NCBI RefSeq assembly: GCF_003852515.1
Contig: NZ_QAJK01000012.1
Span: 1-54,499 of the forward strand
Source of the DNA: Variovorax sp. KBW07
GTDB taxonomy: Bacteria > Pseudomonadota > Gammaproteobacteria > Burkholderiales > Burkholderiaceae_C
DNA length: 54,499 nt
Direction: 5' to 3'
The position numbers and the translations under genes are program-made. Below, one piece after another: positions 1 through 8,520 of the stretch; position 1 is the first letter of the stretch; every line of letters starts with the position of its first letter. The notes below the pieces were generated by a model, which was not told the origin of the DNA, did no database searches, and saw only the letters and a list, made by a program, of their open reading frames with translations.

Positions 1-77
1 GGTGTCAGTCGCACAAGCCAAGAATGACCCCGCTCCCGCTCCCAAGCAGCGCCCCCACATCGACACCCCTGCCGCAG

Positions 78-2546
78 TCAGAACTTGTAGTTCAGCGTCG
101 CCACGACATTGCGTGGAATGCCGACATAAGCCTGCCCGTCGATGTTGTTGTAGTACTTCTTGTTGAAGAGGTTTTCGACGTTCACCTGCAACGACAGTTT
201 CGGCGTGAACGCATAGCGCGCCATCAGGCTCACAACCGCCAGCGACTTCTGCGTGTAGCGCATCGCCACGTCGTCCACGCTGAACCGGTAGTAGGTGCGG
301 TTCTGCCAGTTGACCCCGCCGCCGACCGTCAGTTGCTGCCACTGGCCCGGCAACCGGTACGTCGTGAACACGTTCACCAGCGTCGACGGCATCGCCGTGT
401 TGACCCGGTCGCCGTTCGCTTCACGCGCCAGCGTGCGTGCAATGCCCGCGCTCAGGTTCCATCCGCTCGCCAGTTCGCCCGACACCTGCATCTCGAACCC
501 CTTGCTCAGCACCCCCTTCGCGCCCCGGTAGGCCTCGTTGGTCGAGTCCGGCACCAGCCGGCCGCCGTCGCGCTGCGCCACGTTGTCCTGCTGCGCGCGG
601 AAGAGTGCGAACGACGTGTTGAGCTTGCCGCCCAGGTGCTCGCCCTTGATGCCGATCTCGTAGCTCTTGCCCGTCACCGGGTCGAGGTACGCGCCGGTGG
701 CGTCGCGGTAGTTCTGCGGCTGGAAGATGTCGGTGTAGCTCGCATATGCCGAATACGTGTCGTTGATGTCGTACACCAGTCCGGCATAGGGCGTGAACAC
801 CTCATGGCGCCGCGTGGCCTTCGAGTTGCTGGTGCGCCAGCTGTTCTGGCGTCCGCCGACGATCAGCTTGAGCGGGTCGGCCAGCGAGAAGCGCACGGCG
901 CCGTAGTAGCCGGTCTGCCGCGTCTTGTCGATCTCGGACACCTTCAGCGGGCCCCACGCCGGCTCGGGGAACGAGCCGTTCCACAGGTAGAAGTTGCCGG
1001 AGTCGGCCACCTCGCCGACGGGTGCGTGCTTGGCCTGCACATAGCGCGACTGCGCGTTGCTCATGCCCACCACCACCTCGTGCTTGCGGCCCAGCAGCTC
1101 GAACGGGCCGGTGAGCTGCAGGTCGACGTTGTTCTGGCGGAAGGCATGCTCGAAGTGGCCGGTCAGCGCGCGCAGGCCGGTGCCGGTGATGCGGTCCATG
1201 TCGCCGTACAGGTAGAGCAGCCTGGCGTCTTGTTCGCTCTTGCGGTGCGCCAGGTTGGCCTTGAGCTTCCAGCCGTTGTCGAAGCGGTGCGTGAGGTTGG
1301 CGAACACGATGGTGTTGGTCGCGTCCCAGTTCGTCCACGGCGTGCCCACGGTCTTGGAGGCGTCCCAGCGCGCGGGCGAGCCGTCGCTGAACACCAGCGG
1401 CAGGCCGCCCCAGGTCGAGCCGGTCGGGCGGTTGGCTTGGTACTCCACGCCCACGCTCAGCGTGGTGTCGGGCGTGAGGTCGGCATCGACCACGCCATAG
1501 AACACGCGCTTGCGGCCGTGGTACATGTCGATGTACGAATCGCGCGCCTCCGCCATGCCGATGACGCGCGCACGCACGCGGCCGTCTTCGGTCAGCGGCG
1601 TCGACAGGTCGACCGTGGCGCGGCGCTGGTTCCACGAGCCCAGGCCCAATGACACCGCGCCGGCGAACACCTTGCTGTCGGCATGCTTGCGCACCAGGTT
1701 GATCGAGGCCGACGGGTTGCCCGCGCCGCTGAGCAGACCGGTCGAGCCGCGCACGACCTCGATGCGGTCGTACAGCGTGGGGTCGTTGTTCGAGGCGCCG
1801 AAGAAGTCGGTCGTGACCGTGGTCGGCACGCCGTCGTACTGGTAGTTGTCGATGTAGAAGCCGCGCGAATACAGGTCGGTGCGGTCGGTGTCGGAGCTCA
1901 CCGAGAAGACGCCGGTGACGCTCTTCATGGCCTGGCCGAGCGACAACAGGTTCTGGTCTTCGATCTGCTGGCGCGTGAGCACGGTGACCGACTGCGGCGT
2001 GTCGCGCAGCGACAGCGCCAGCCCGGTGGCTGCGGCGGTGGCCGGCGTGGTGTACGAGCCGGTGCCTTCGGTGGTGCCGCTGCGGTCGGCCTCGGCCGTG
2101 ACCGTGACGGGCGCCAGCGTGTCGACACCGCCCTGCGCGTTGCTGCTGCCTGCCGGGCGGCGGCCCAGCGTGTAGCTGCCATCGGTGCGCGCCACGACCT
2201 GCAGGCCGCTGCCCGCCAGCAGGCGCGTGATGGCCTCGCGGGCGGTGAAGCGGCCCGACAGCGCCAGGCTGCCGAGCCCCTCGGTCAGCACCGGGTCGAA
2301 CGACAGCGCAATGCCGCTGCCGACCGCGAAGCTGGCCAGCGTGCGGCCGAGCGGGCCGGCGGGAATGGCATAGGCACGGGTGGCCGCGGCGTCCAGCGAC
2401 ACCGCTTCGGCCGCGAAGGCCGTGGCGGGCATCCCGGCGCCGACAAGGCCTCCCAGGGCCAGCATCAGCAGCGCATGGCGAAGGGCGGAATTCAGGCGGC
2501 GCTCGGCATGCGGATGCGGCGGAACGGACGAACGGGGAGCGGACAT
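78..2546 (-). CDS. TonB-dependent ferrisiderophore receptor with STN signalling domain (FpvA/FecA type)
   Basis: An 822-residue outer-membrane receptor predicted to import a ferric siderophore with energy from TonB-ExbBD and to report substrate binding to the FecR-like protein encoded just upstream. A signal peptide ends near residue 45 (ATAFA-AEA). An STN domain follows at about 58-125 (YAIPAGPLGRTLASF..., LLAGSGL). A TonB-box-like stretch (LAPVTVTAEA) lies near 145, then a plug (TPQSVTVLTRQQI, VRGSTGLLSGAGNPSASINLVRK) and a 22-strand-type barrel ending in phenylalanine (ATLNYKF). Length is normal for signalling-type receptors. It is the last gene of a sigma-FecR-receptor module on the minus strand, 70 bp after the FecR gene. 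The siderophore cannot be named from sequence. Family assignment is secure; the iron role is supported by the Fur box at 4227-4245. Confidence 0.95.
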   Translation of the reverse strand: MSAPRSSVPPHPHAERRLNSALRHALLMLALGGLVGAGMPATAFAAEAVSLDAAATRAYAIPAGPLGRTLASFAVGSGIALSFDPVLTEGLGSLALSGRFTAREAITRLLAGSGLQVVARTDGSYTLGRRPAGSSNAQGGVDTLAPVTVTAEADRSGTTEGTGSYTTPATAAATGLALSLRDTPQSVTVLTRQQIEDQNLLSLGQAMKSVTGVFSVSSDTDRTDLYSRGFYIDNYQYDGVPTTVTTDFFGASNNDPTLYDRIEVVRGSTGLLSGAGNPSASINLVRKHADSKVFAGAVSLGLGSWNQRRATVDLSTPLTEDGRVRARVIGMAEARDSYIDMYHGRKRVFYGVVDADLTPDTTLSVGVEYQANRPTGSTWGGLPLVFSDGSPARWDASKTVGTPWTNWDATNTIVFANLTHRFDNGWKLKANLAHRKSEQDARLLYLYGDMDRITGTGLRALTGHFEHAFRQNNVDLQLTGPFELLGRKHEVVVGMSNAQSRYVQAKHAPVGEVADSGNFYLWNGSFPEPAWGPLKVSEIDKTRQTGYYGAVRFSLADPLKLIVGGRQNSWRTSNSKATRRHEVFTPYAGLVYDINDTYSAYASYTDIFQPQNYRDATGAYLDPVTGKSYEIGIKGEHLGGKLNTSFALFRAQQDNVAQRDGGRLVPDSTNEAYRGAKGVLSKGFEMQVSGELASGWNLSAGIARTLAREANGDRVNTAMPSTLVNVFTTYRLPGQWQQLTVGGGVNWQNRTYYRFSVDDVAMRYTQKSLAVVSLMARYAFTPKLSLQVNVENLFNKKYYNNIDGQAYVGIPRNVVATLNYKF

Positions 2547-2616
2547 GGGAGCGGGCCTTTCGGTTGGGCAACGGAGGGTTCTTCACCTTCCTTGCCAGCC
2601 GAAACGAAAAAAAGTC

Positions 2617-3672
2617 TCACCCCTTGGGCGAAATATTTTCAGAAACTTTGGCGGACGCTTTCGGCACGCTGGATGTGCCCTTCGGCACCAACGTGACCCA
2701 GTAGCCGCGCAGCCGCGTCACCGCGTCCACCGGATAGGTCGAGACCAGCATGCCGAGCACGCGGTCGGTGTCGGCGATGGGGAACGCGCCGGAGATGCGC
2801 AGGTCGGCCACGGCCGCATCGCAATGCAGCGCGCCGGGCCGGTAGCGCGACAGCTCGGCCGCGAAGTCGGCCAGGCGCATCTTGTCGGCCAGCAGCATGC
2901 CTTGCGTCCATGCCACGTCGGCTTCGTCGGCCGGCGTGAAACCACCAATGCTTTCCGAAGTGAAGCGACCCTGCTGCCCGGCCTGCAGCACGCGCGGCGC
3001 CGGCGCGCCCCAGCCGCCGGGCGACAGGCGTACGGCCCCTTCGAGCACGGCGACGTGCGTGGCCGGCCCTTCGCGGCGCACGCTGAAGCGGGTGCCCAGT
3101 GCTTCCATGGTGCCGCTGTCGGTCGCCACGCGAAACGGGCGGTGGGCGCCGCCGCTGTCGGGCGCGGTGGCAATCCATATCTCGCCCGCGCGCAGCACCA
3201 CCAGGCGCTGCGTGGCGTCGAAGCGCACGTCGATGGCGCTGGCGGTGTTGAGCGTGAGGCGGCTGCCATCGGCCAGCCGCAGTTCGCGCCGCTCGCCGGT
3301 GGCGGTGCGGTGCTCGGCCGTCCAGCCGCGTTCGCTGGCCAGCTGCCATGCGACCCAGCCCGCGGGCACGGCCGCCAGCAGCGCGGCCAGCCGGGCCACG
3401 GCGGCGCGCCGGCCTGCTTGGGCGGATCGCGTGGGCCGCGAGAGCGATGGCATCGCCAGTGCCGAAGGCAGGCCGCCGAGCTTGTTCATCAGCAGCTCGG
3501 CGCGGGCCCATGCACGGGCATTGTCGGGGTGGCTCTGGCGCCAGCGCTCGCAGGCGCGGCGGTCTTCGTCGGTGGCGGCGCTGTCGTTCAGGCGCACCAG
3601 CCAGTCGGCGGCCTCGTCGAGCGCGCGGGACGGCGGCGCGACCGAAGGCGCCTCGAAGGCAAGCTGCTTCAT
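2617..3672 (-). CDS. FecR-family anti-sigma/sigma regulator
   Basis: A 351-residue inner-membrane signalling protein. In FecR systems the cytoplasmic N-terminus holds the ECF sigma factor and the periplasmic part contacts the receptor's STN domain. Visible: an N-terminal DUF4880-like segment (ALDEAADWLVRLND, then ACERWRQSHPDNARAWARAE), one hydrophobic segment around residues 88-110 (AVARLAALLAAVPAGWVAWQLA), a FecR domain (TATGERRELRLADGSRLTLN, GTRFSVRREG, VLEGAVRL) and a C-terminal region (FAAELSRYRPGALHCD, LRISGAFP) typical of these proteins. It starts 7 bp after the sigma gene stop and precedes the receptor gene, so the three form one module. Confidence 0.93.
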   Translation of the reverse strand: MKQLAFEAPSVAPPSRALDEAADWLVRLNDSAATDEDRRACERWRQSHPDNARAWARAELLMNKLGGLPSALAMPSLSRPTRSAQAGRRAAVARLAALLAAVPAGWVAWQLASERGWTAEHRTATGERRELRLADGSRLTLNTASAIDVRFDATQRLVVLRAGEIWIATAPDSGGAHRPFRVATDSGTMEALGTRFSVRREGPATHVAVLEGAVRLSPGGWGAPAPRVLQAGQQGRFTSESIGGFTPADEADVAWTQGMLLADKMRLADFAAELSRYRPGALHCDAAVADLRISGAFPIADTDRVLGMLVSTYPVDAVTRLRGYWVTLVPKGTSSVPKASAKVSENISPKG

Positions 3673-3679
3673 GGCGCGC

Positions 3680-4189
3680 TCAGTCCATCAGCGCCAGGCA
3701 ACCGCGAAAGCCCTGCTGCATGTAGCGCTTGACGGTGACGAGCGACACGCCAAGCTCGCGTGCGATGTCTTCGTACTTCATGCCTTCGATCTGCGACAGC
3801 AGGAAGGCGCGCCGCGCCAGCGGCTTGAGCGCGTCGAGCATGGCGTCGATCTCGTGCAGCGTCTGCAGGATCAGCAGGCGCTGCTCGGGCGACGGCGCCT
3901 CGGGCTCGGGCACGTGGGCCAGCGCCTCCAGGTACGCACGCTCCAGCGCCTGGCGCTGGTACCAGTTCACCAGAATGTTCTTGGCGACGCTTGTCAGGTA
4001 GGCGCGCGGCTGCGCGATGGCTTCAGGGTTGCGCGCGGTGAGCAGCCGCGTGAAGGTGTCTTGCGCCAGGTCGGCCGCATCGAAAGAGTTGCCCAGCTTC
4101 TTGCGCAGCCACGACTGGAGCCAGCCGTGATGGTCGCTGTACAGCGTGTGGACTTGCTGGAAGGCTGCTTCGGTGGCGGCGGCAGACAT
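3680..4189 (-). CDS. ECF sigma factor, FecI type
   Basis: A 169-residue RNA polymerase sigma factor with only regions 2 and 4, expected to activate the downstream receptor gene. Region 2 covers about 15-85 (LYSDHHGWLQSWLRKKLGN, DAADLAQDTFTRLL, RAYLTSVAKNILVNWY). Region 4 covers about 110-160 (LARRAFLLSQIEGMKYEDIA, LGVSLVTVKRYMQQGF). It is strongly similar to the second sigma factor at 7902-8435, suggesting module duplication or parallel acquisition. The ATG at 4189 was chosen because the Fur-box-like palindrome at 4227-4245 lies directly upstream. The FecR-type gene follows after 7 bp. Confidence 0.94.
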   Translation of the reverse strand: MSAAATEAAFQQVHTLYSDHHGWLQSWLRKKLGNSFDAADLAQDTFTRLLTARNPEAIAQPRAYLTSVAKNILVNWYQRQALERAYLEALAHVPEPEAPSPEQRLLILQTLHEIDAMLDALKPLARRAFLLSQIEGMKYEDIARELGVSLVTVKRYMQQGFRGCLALMD

Positions 4190-4226
4190 GGTGGCGGGCG
4201 GCTCGGCGGCCTGGCTGCCGCCACTT

Positions 4227-4245
4227 AATAAGAATGGTTCTCATT
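4227..4245. promoter_or_regulatory. Fur box upstream of first FecI-type sigma gene
   Basis: The 19-bp sequence AATAAGAATGGTTCTCATT is a near-perfect palindrome of the AATGAGAA-type Fur site. It lies 37 bp upstream of the sigma factor start at 4189, between that gene and the stop of the second receptor gene, so it should repress the sigma-FecR-receptor module when iron is plentiful. Inference from motif and context only. Confidence 0.8.
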
Positions 4246-4263
4246 TTACAGCCGCCCGCGGCG

Positions 4264-6759
4264 TCACAGCTTCGGCGTGTATTTCACCGTGAACATCACG
4301 TTGCGCGGATCGCCATAGTTGTTGTTGCCGTTGGTCTCGTTGAAGGCCGGGATGTAGTAGCGCTTGTCGAAGATGTTGTTGATGTTCACGGCCAGCGAGA
4401 CTTCGGGCGTGGCCTGGTAGGCCAGGCGCGCGCCCCACACCGTGAAGCCCGGCACCTTGTACGTGCGGTCGTAGCCCAGCGTGTGGCTCTGCGCCGTGAA
4501 GCCGCCGCCCACGCTGAGCTTGCTCCAGTCGCCGGGCAGTTGGTAGCTGGCCCACACGCGCAGCATGTGCTTGGGCGTCCACTGGCTGAACACCTTGCCC
4601 TTGTTGTCGGGGTCTTCCAGGAACTTCGTGGTGTTGAAGGTGTAGCCGGCCGTGAGCTGCAGGCGCGGCGCGATCTCGCCGCTGACCTCGGCCTCGATGC
4701 CCTGGCTGCGCACCTTGCCCGACGACTTGGAGCAGTACCAGCCGTCGCAGGCATAGCCCGCGTCGTAGTCGGCCACGGCGCGGTTCTTGTGGTCGTAGCG
4801 GAACACGGCCAGCGAGGTGTTCAGGCGCCCGTCCATCAGCTCGCCCTTCACGCCCAGTTCGTAGTTGCTGCCGATGATCGGCTTGAGCCCGTCGCCCGCT
4901 GCGGTGCGTTCGGTCTGCGGCTCGAACACGTCGGTGTAGCTCGCATAGGCCGACCATTGCTTGTTCAGTGCGTACACCAGTCCCACATAAGGCGTGACCT
5001 CGCCCGACGTCTTGACGGTACTGCGAATATCCTGGGCGCGCACGGTGTAGAGGTAGTCGTACCAGCTCACGCGCGCGCCGACGATGGCCGTCAACGGCTC
5101 CGCGAGCTTGGCGCGCCAGGTGCCGTAGATGCCCTTCTGCCGCACGTCGTAGTGCGGGTCGCTCGCGCGCCCGCCGGCTGCGAGGATGGTCTGGTAGTTC
5201 TGCGGCGGACGGTAGTGGTCGATGGCGAAGATGTTGCCGCCGCCGCTGAAGCGGCGCGCGTACCTGTCGTTCGACAAGAACTTCATGTAGCTCGCGCCGA
5301 TGGTCACTTCGTGCTGCATCGACAGCGCTTCGAAGCGCCCGTTCAGGTAGGCGTCGAAACCGGTCTTGCGCGATTTGAAGGCCGTGTCCCAGTCGGCAAA
5401 GTCGAGGCCGCTGCCATCGGCCTCCACGTCGCCGTGCATGCGCTGGTGCCGCGAGCTGTTCTTCTCGTTCATGCCCAACGCCGAGACCTTCAGCTTCCAG
5501 TTGTCGTTGAAGCGGTGCGCCAGGTCCGCATACAGCGTGGTCTGCTCGACCGAGGTGTGGTTCCACACCGCGCCCGTGAACACCGAGCGCGGCAGGCCGA
5601 TGTCGCGGCCATCCGGGTAGCGCGGAAAGCCGCGCAGCATCGGCCGGCCCTTCATGTCGGCGTTGCTCACGCCAATGCCCACGGTGGTGTCGGGCGAGAG
5701 GTCGTAGTCGAGCGCGGCGTACAGCGAGCGCGTGTTGCTCCACTCGTAGTCGGTGAACGAATGGCGACGGTCTTCGTCGATCACCACGCGGCCGCGCAGC
5801 GTGCCTTCGGCGTTGAGTGGACCGCCGGCATCGAGTTGCGCGCCGTAGCGGTCCCACGAGCCGGCCTTGCCCGTCAGCGTGAGCGTCTTCTCGGCCTGCC
5901 CGCGCTTGCGCACGAGGTTGACCGCGCCACCCGGGCTGCCGGTGCCCTGCAGCAGGCCCGAGGCGCCGCGCAGCACTTCGAGCCGGTCGAAGAACACCGT
6001 GTCTTCGCTGGCCCAGTTGCCCAGCGAATACATGTTGCGCGGCACCGGCACGCCGTCGTATTGCCAGGCGTCGATCTGGAAGCCGCGCGAAGACAGGATC
6101 ATTCCCGGCCCCACGCCCTTCACACCCACGATGCCCGTGACGCTGTTGGCCGCGTCGCGCAGGTCGACCAGGCCCTGGTCGTCCATGCGCTGGCGCGTGA
6201 GCACGCTCACCGATTGCGGAATGTCTTTCAGCGACTGCTCGCCCTTGCCGAGCGTCACGGCGCGCGCGGTGTACGACTGCGTGCCTTCGGTGGTGGCACT
6301 GCGCTCGGCCTGCGCCGTCACCGTTACCGCCTCCAGCGTGGAGCCGCTGGTTTCGCTGTCCACCGGACCGCCGATGGCCGACGAACGCAGCGCATACGAA
6401 CCGCCCGAGCCGCCAGCCGCTTCGAGCCCCGAGCCAGCCAGCAGGCGCGCGAAACCTTCGCGCACCGCGTGGCTGCCTTGCAGGCCCGGCGACCGCTTGC
6501 CCTGCACCAGCGCGGGCGGCATCGTGATGCTCACGCCCGCCGCGGCGGCAAAGCCCGACAGCGCCTCGTCGAGCGGACCGGCCGCGATGCTGTAGGCCTT
6601 GCGCGGCTCGGCCTGTGCCGCCGGCGTGGCGGGCGCGCTCTGTGCGTTCTGCGCGGTGGCCGTGCCTGCCGCGGCGCAGGCCATGGCGAGCAGCGCGCCA
6701 TGCACCGCGCGCGAGACTTGGTGGGAATCGAAGGGAAGAAGCGGTCGGCGACGGGCCAT
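4264..6759 (-). CDS. TonB-dependent ferrisiderophore receptor with STN domain (second module)
   Basis: An outer-membrane siderophore receptor of 831 residues from the ATG at 6759 (MARRRPLLPF). An in-frame start 28 codons upstream is disfavoured because the segment before 6759 looks like untranslated leader with a hairpin. A signal peptide ends near ATA-QNA. The STN domain follows (YSIAAGPLDEALSGF, ITMPPALVQGK, LLAGSGLEAAGG). Then come a TonB-box-like LEAVTVTAQAE, a plug (DIPQSVSVLTRQRM, LQGTGSPGGAVNLVRKRG) and a barrel ending NVMFTVKYTPKL. The last residue is leucine rather than the usual phenylalanine or tryptophan. It is the third gene of a Fur-box-led module with the sigma factor and FecR at 7902-8435 and 6886-7905. 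Its substrate probably differs from that of the first receptor, since the barrels diverge. Confidence 0.94.
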   Translation of the reverse strand: MARRRPLLPFDSHQVSRAVHGALLAMACAAAGTATAQNAQSAPATPAAQAEPRKAYSIAAGPLDEALSGFAAAAGVSITMPPALVQGKRSPGLQGSHAVREGFARLLAGSGLEAAGGSGGSYALRSSAIGGPVDSETSGSTLEAVTVTAQAERSATTEGTQSYTARAVTLGKGEQSLKDIPQSVSVLTRQRMDDQGLVDLRDAANSVTGIVGVKGVGPGMILSSRGFQIDAWQYDGVPVPRNMYSLGNWASEDTVFFDRLEVLRGASGLLQGTGSPGGAVNLVRKRGQAEKTLTLTGKAGSWDRYGAQLDAGGPLNAEGTLRGRVVIDEDRRHSFTDYEWSNTRSLYAALDYDLSPDTTVGIGVSNADMKGRPMLRGFPRYPDGRDIGLPRSVFTGAVWNHTSVEQTTLYADLAHRFNDNWKLKVSALGMNEKNSSRHQRMHGDVEADGSGLDFADWDTAFKSRKTGFDAYLNGRFEALSMQHEVTIGASYMKFLSNDRYARRFSGGGNIFAIDHYRPPQNYQTILAAGGRASDPHYDVRQKGIYGTWRAKLAEPLTAIVGARVSWYDYLYTVRAQDIRSTVKTSGEVTPYVGLVYALNKQWSAYASYTDVFEPQTERTAAGDGLKPIIGSNYELGVKGELMDGRLNTSLAVFRYDHKNRAVADYDAGYACDGWYCSKSSGKVRSQGIEAEVSGEIAPRLQLTAGYTFNTTKFLEDPDNKGKVFSQWTPKHMLRVWASYQLPGDWSKLSVGGGFTAQSHTLGYDRTYKVPGFTVWGARLAYQATPEVSLAVNINNIFDKRYYIPAFNETNGNNNYGDPRNVMFTVKYTPKL

Positions 6760-6779
6760 GAAGTGATCTCTCGCGAAAG

Positions 6780-6811
6780 GTGTGAAGTTGCTGTTCCTCA
6801 AGGCTTCACAC
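6780..6811. repeat. Inverted repeat in leader between FecR and receptor genes
   Basis: GTGTGAAG at 6780-6787 is perfectly complemented by CTTCACAC at 6804-6811 with a 16-nt loop. It lies about 20 bp upstream of the receptor start. No T-tract follows on the minus strand that would make it a terminator. It may be an operator, a processing site or a stabilising hairpin that sets receptor mRNA level; function is unknown. Confidence 0.5.
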
Positions 6812-6885
6812 GCGAGAAAAAGAAAGGGGACACGCCGGGACAAAAAGATTTCGATTCGCGCAGACGACCGGCGCGGGCCTGCGCT

Positions 6886-7905
6886 TCAGCCGCCCGGTGC
6901 CACTACCGTCACCCAGTAGCGCGTGCGAAAGAGCACGTCCACCGGCAGCGCCTGCGGCAGGCTGTCGAGCACCGGGCCGGTGTCTCGCAGCTGGAACACG
7001 CCCGACACGCGAAGGTCGGCCACGGCCGGATCGCAACGCAGCACGCCCGGCCGGTAGCGGCCCAGCTCGGCAAGAAAGTCTTGCAGCCGCATGTTCCTTG
7101 CGCGCAGCACGCCGCGCGACCAGTCGTCGGCCTCCGGGCCCACGGGCGCGATCTCGCCGACCGCCGATGCGGAGAACGCGGCCTGCTCGCCCGCCTTCAG
7201 AACCACGGCTAACCCGCGCGCGTCATCGGGCCGGATTTCCACCGCGCCTTCGAGCACCGCGAGATGGCTGCGCCGGTCTTCGTGCTGCCGCACCACGAAA
7301 CGCGTGCCCAGCGCGCGCAATCGCCCCTGCGCGGTCTCGACGATGAAGGGCCGGTACGCCGGGTCGCTCGACGCCACCGAATCGGGCGCGGTGTCGATCA
7401 GGATTTCTCCCGCGCGCAGCCGCACCAGGCGTTGCTTCGCGTCGTAGGCAATGTCGATCGCCGTCGCGGTGTTCAGCTGGATGCGCGTGCCGTCGGGCAA
7501 GCGCAGTTCGCGGCGCTCGCCGGTGGCGGTGCGCTGGTCGGCCATCCATTCGCGCGCCGGCGAAGCGCGCCACGCCAGCCAGCCCGCCGGTGCGGCGGTC
7601 AGCAGGACGGCCAGCGTCTTGATGGCCGTGCGGCGGTCGGCGCGCACCTTGCGGCCCAGCGCCGGCATCGACAGCGCGCCCGGCAGCATGCCGAACTTGC
7701 GGCTCACCAACTCGGCGCGCTGCCAGGCCGCTTCGTGCGCCGGATCGGCCTCGCGCCAGTACGTCCATCGCGCGTGGTCCGCCGCCGTGGCCTCGCCCGA
7801 CTGCAGCAGGAAGAACCATTGCGCCGCCTGCATGGCGACGCCTTCGTCCACGGCCACGCCGCTGTGCGTGTTGTGGGCGCCATGTGCGCTGCTCGTTGCG
7901 CTCAT
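6886..7905 (-). CDS. FecR-family anti-sigma/sigma regulator (second module)
   Basis: A 339-residue FecR-like protein. It has an N-terminal DUF4880-like region (AAQWFFLLQSGEATAADHARWTYW), a short hydrophobic segment near 95-115 (TLAVLLTAAPAGWLAWRA) and a periplasmic FecR domain (TATGERRELRLPDGTRIQLN, LGTRFVVRQHED, VLEGAVEIRP). The C-terminus carries FLAELGRYRPGVLRCDPAVADLRVSGVFQL. It is a clear relative of the protein at 2617-3672, with shared motifs throughout. The start codon overlaps the sigma gene stop in an ATGA, indicating translational coupling. It should relay the siderophore-bound state of the receptor encoded at 4264-6759 to the sigma factor encoded at 7902-8435. Confidence 0.93.
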   Translation of the reverse strand: MSATSSAHGAHNTHSGVAVDEGVAMQAAQWFFLLQSGEATAADHARWTYWREADPAHEAAWQRAELVSRKFGMLPGALSMPALGRKVRADRRTAIKTLAVLLTAAPAGWLAWRASPAREWMADQRTATGERRELRLPDGTRIQLNTATAIDIAYDAKQRLVRLRAGEILIDTAPDSVASSDPAYRPFIVETAQGRLRALGTRFVVRQHEDRRSHLAVLEGAVEIRPDDARGLAVVLKAGEQAAFSASAVGEIAPVGPEADDWSRGVLRARNMRLQDFLAELGRYRPGVLRCDPAVADLRVSGVFQLRDTGPVLDSLPQALPVDVLFRTRYWVTVVAPGG

Positions 7906-8435
7906 GCCACCAGCAGGATGCAGCGCGCCATCGCCTCGGCCATGTAGCGCTTGACCGTGCGCTCGCTCACCGACAGCCGGGTCGCGATCTCCGCGTAGCC
8001 CAGCCCTTCGAGCTGCGCCATCAAAAAGGCCTGCCGCACCGGCAACGCCAGCCCGTCGAGCATGGCGTCGATCTCTTGCAGCGTTTCCAGAATGATCGCC
8101 TGCTGCTCGGGTGACGGCGCCTGCGGCTCGGGCAGCGCGCTCAGCGCTTCCAGGTAGGCCTGCTCCAGCGAACGCCGGCGGTACAGGTTGGCCAGCAGCC
8201 GCTTGGCGACCACCGTGAGGTAGGCGCGCGGCTCGCGCAACTGCCAGTCGCCCTGCTTCTCTGGCGTGTGCTCCGGCGCGGCAAGGATGCGAACGAAGGT
8301 GTCTTGCGCAAGGTCCGCCGCGTCGAAGGCATTGCCCAGCTTCTTGCGCAACCAGCCCTGCAGCCAGCCGTGGTGGTCGCTGTAGAGCGCGTGGATGTGC
8401 GGGTGATGAAGAAGAGCAGCGGAATCGGCGGCCAT
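7902..8435 (-). CDS. ECF sigma factor, FecI type (second module)
   Basis: A 177-residue ECF sigma factor with region 2 (LYSDHHGWLQGWLRKKLGN, DAADLAQDTFVRIL, RAYLTVVAKRLLANLY) and region 4 (VRQAFLMAQLEGLGYAEIA, LSVSERTVKRYMAEAM). The ATG at 8435 (MAADSAALL) is preferred over an in-frame start at 8477 because the latter falls inside the Fur-box palindrome. It overlaps the FecR gene by 4 bp. It should transcribe the receptor gene at 4264-6759. The near-identical region 2 start shared with the sigma factor at 3680-4189 points to a common origin of the two modules. Confidence 0.93.
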   Translation of the reverse strand: MAADSAALLHHPHIHALYSDHHGWLQGWLRKKLGNAFDAADLAQDTFVRILAAPEHTPEKQGDWQLREPRAYLTVVAKRLLANLYRRRSLEQAYLEALSALPEPQAPSPEQQAIILETLQEIDAMLDGLALPVRQAFLMAQLEGLGYAEIATRLSVSERTVKRYMAEAMARCILLVA

Positions 8436-8476
8436 GGCGGACGGAACGGACGGGACATGGCGGCCGGGGCCGCGCA

Positions 8477-8495
8477 AATAAGAATTGTTCTCATT
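8477..8495. promoter_or_regulatory. Fur box upstream of second FecI-type sigma gene
   Basis: AATAAGAATTGTTCTCATT is a palindromic Fur-box-type site differing at one base from the site at 4227-4245. It lies 41 bp upstream of the chosen sigma start and 25 bp from the stop of the giant exoprotein gene. Matching sites in front of both sigma genes support iron repression of both modules. Confidence 0.82.
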
Positions 8496-8520
8496 TTATG
8501 CATCATCCGCCTGACCCCGT

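Noticed and set aside
4234-7212. Plus-strand open frame of 992 codons opposite the second receptor
   Set aside because: Antisense of receptor and FecR genes with no recognisable protein features.
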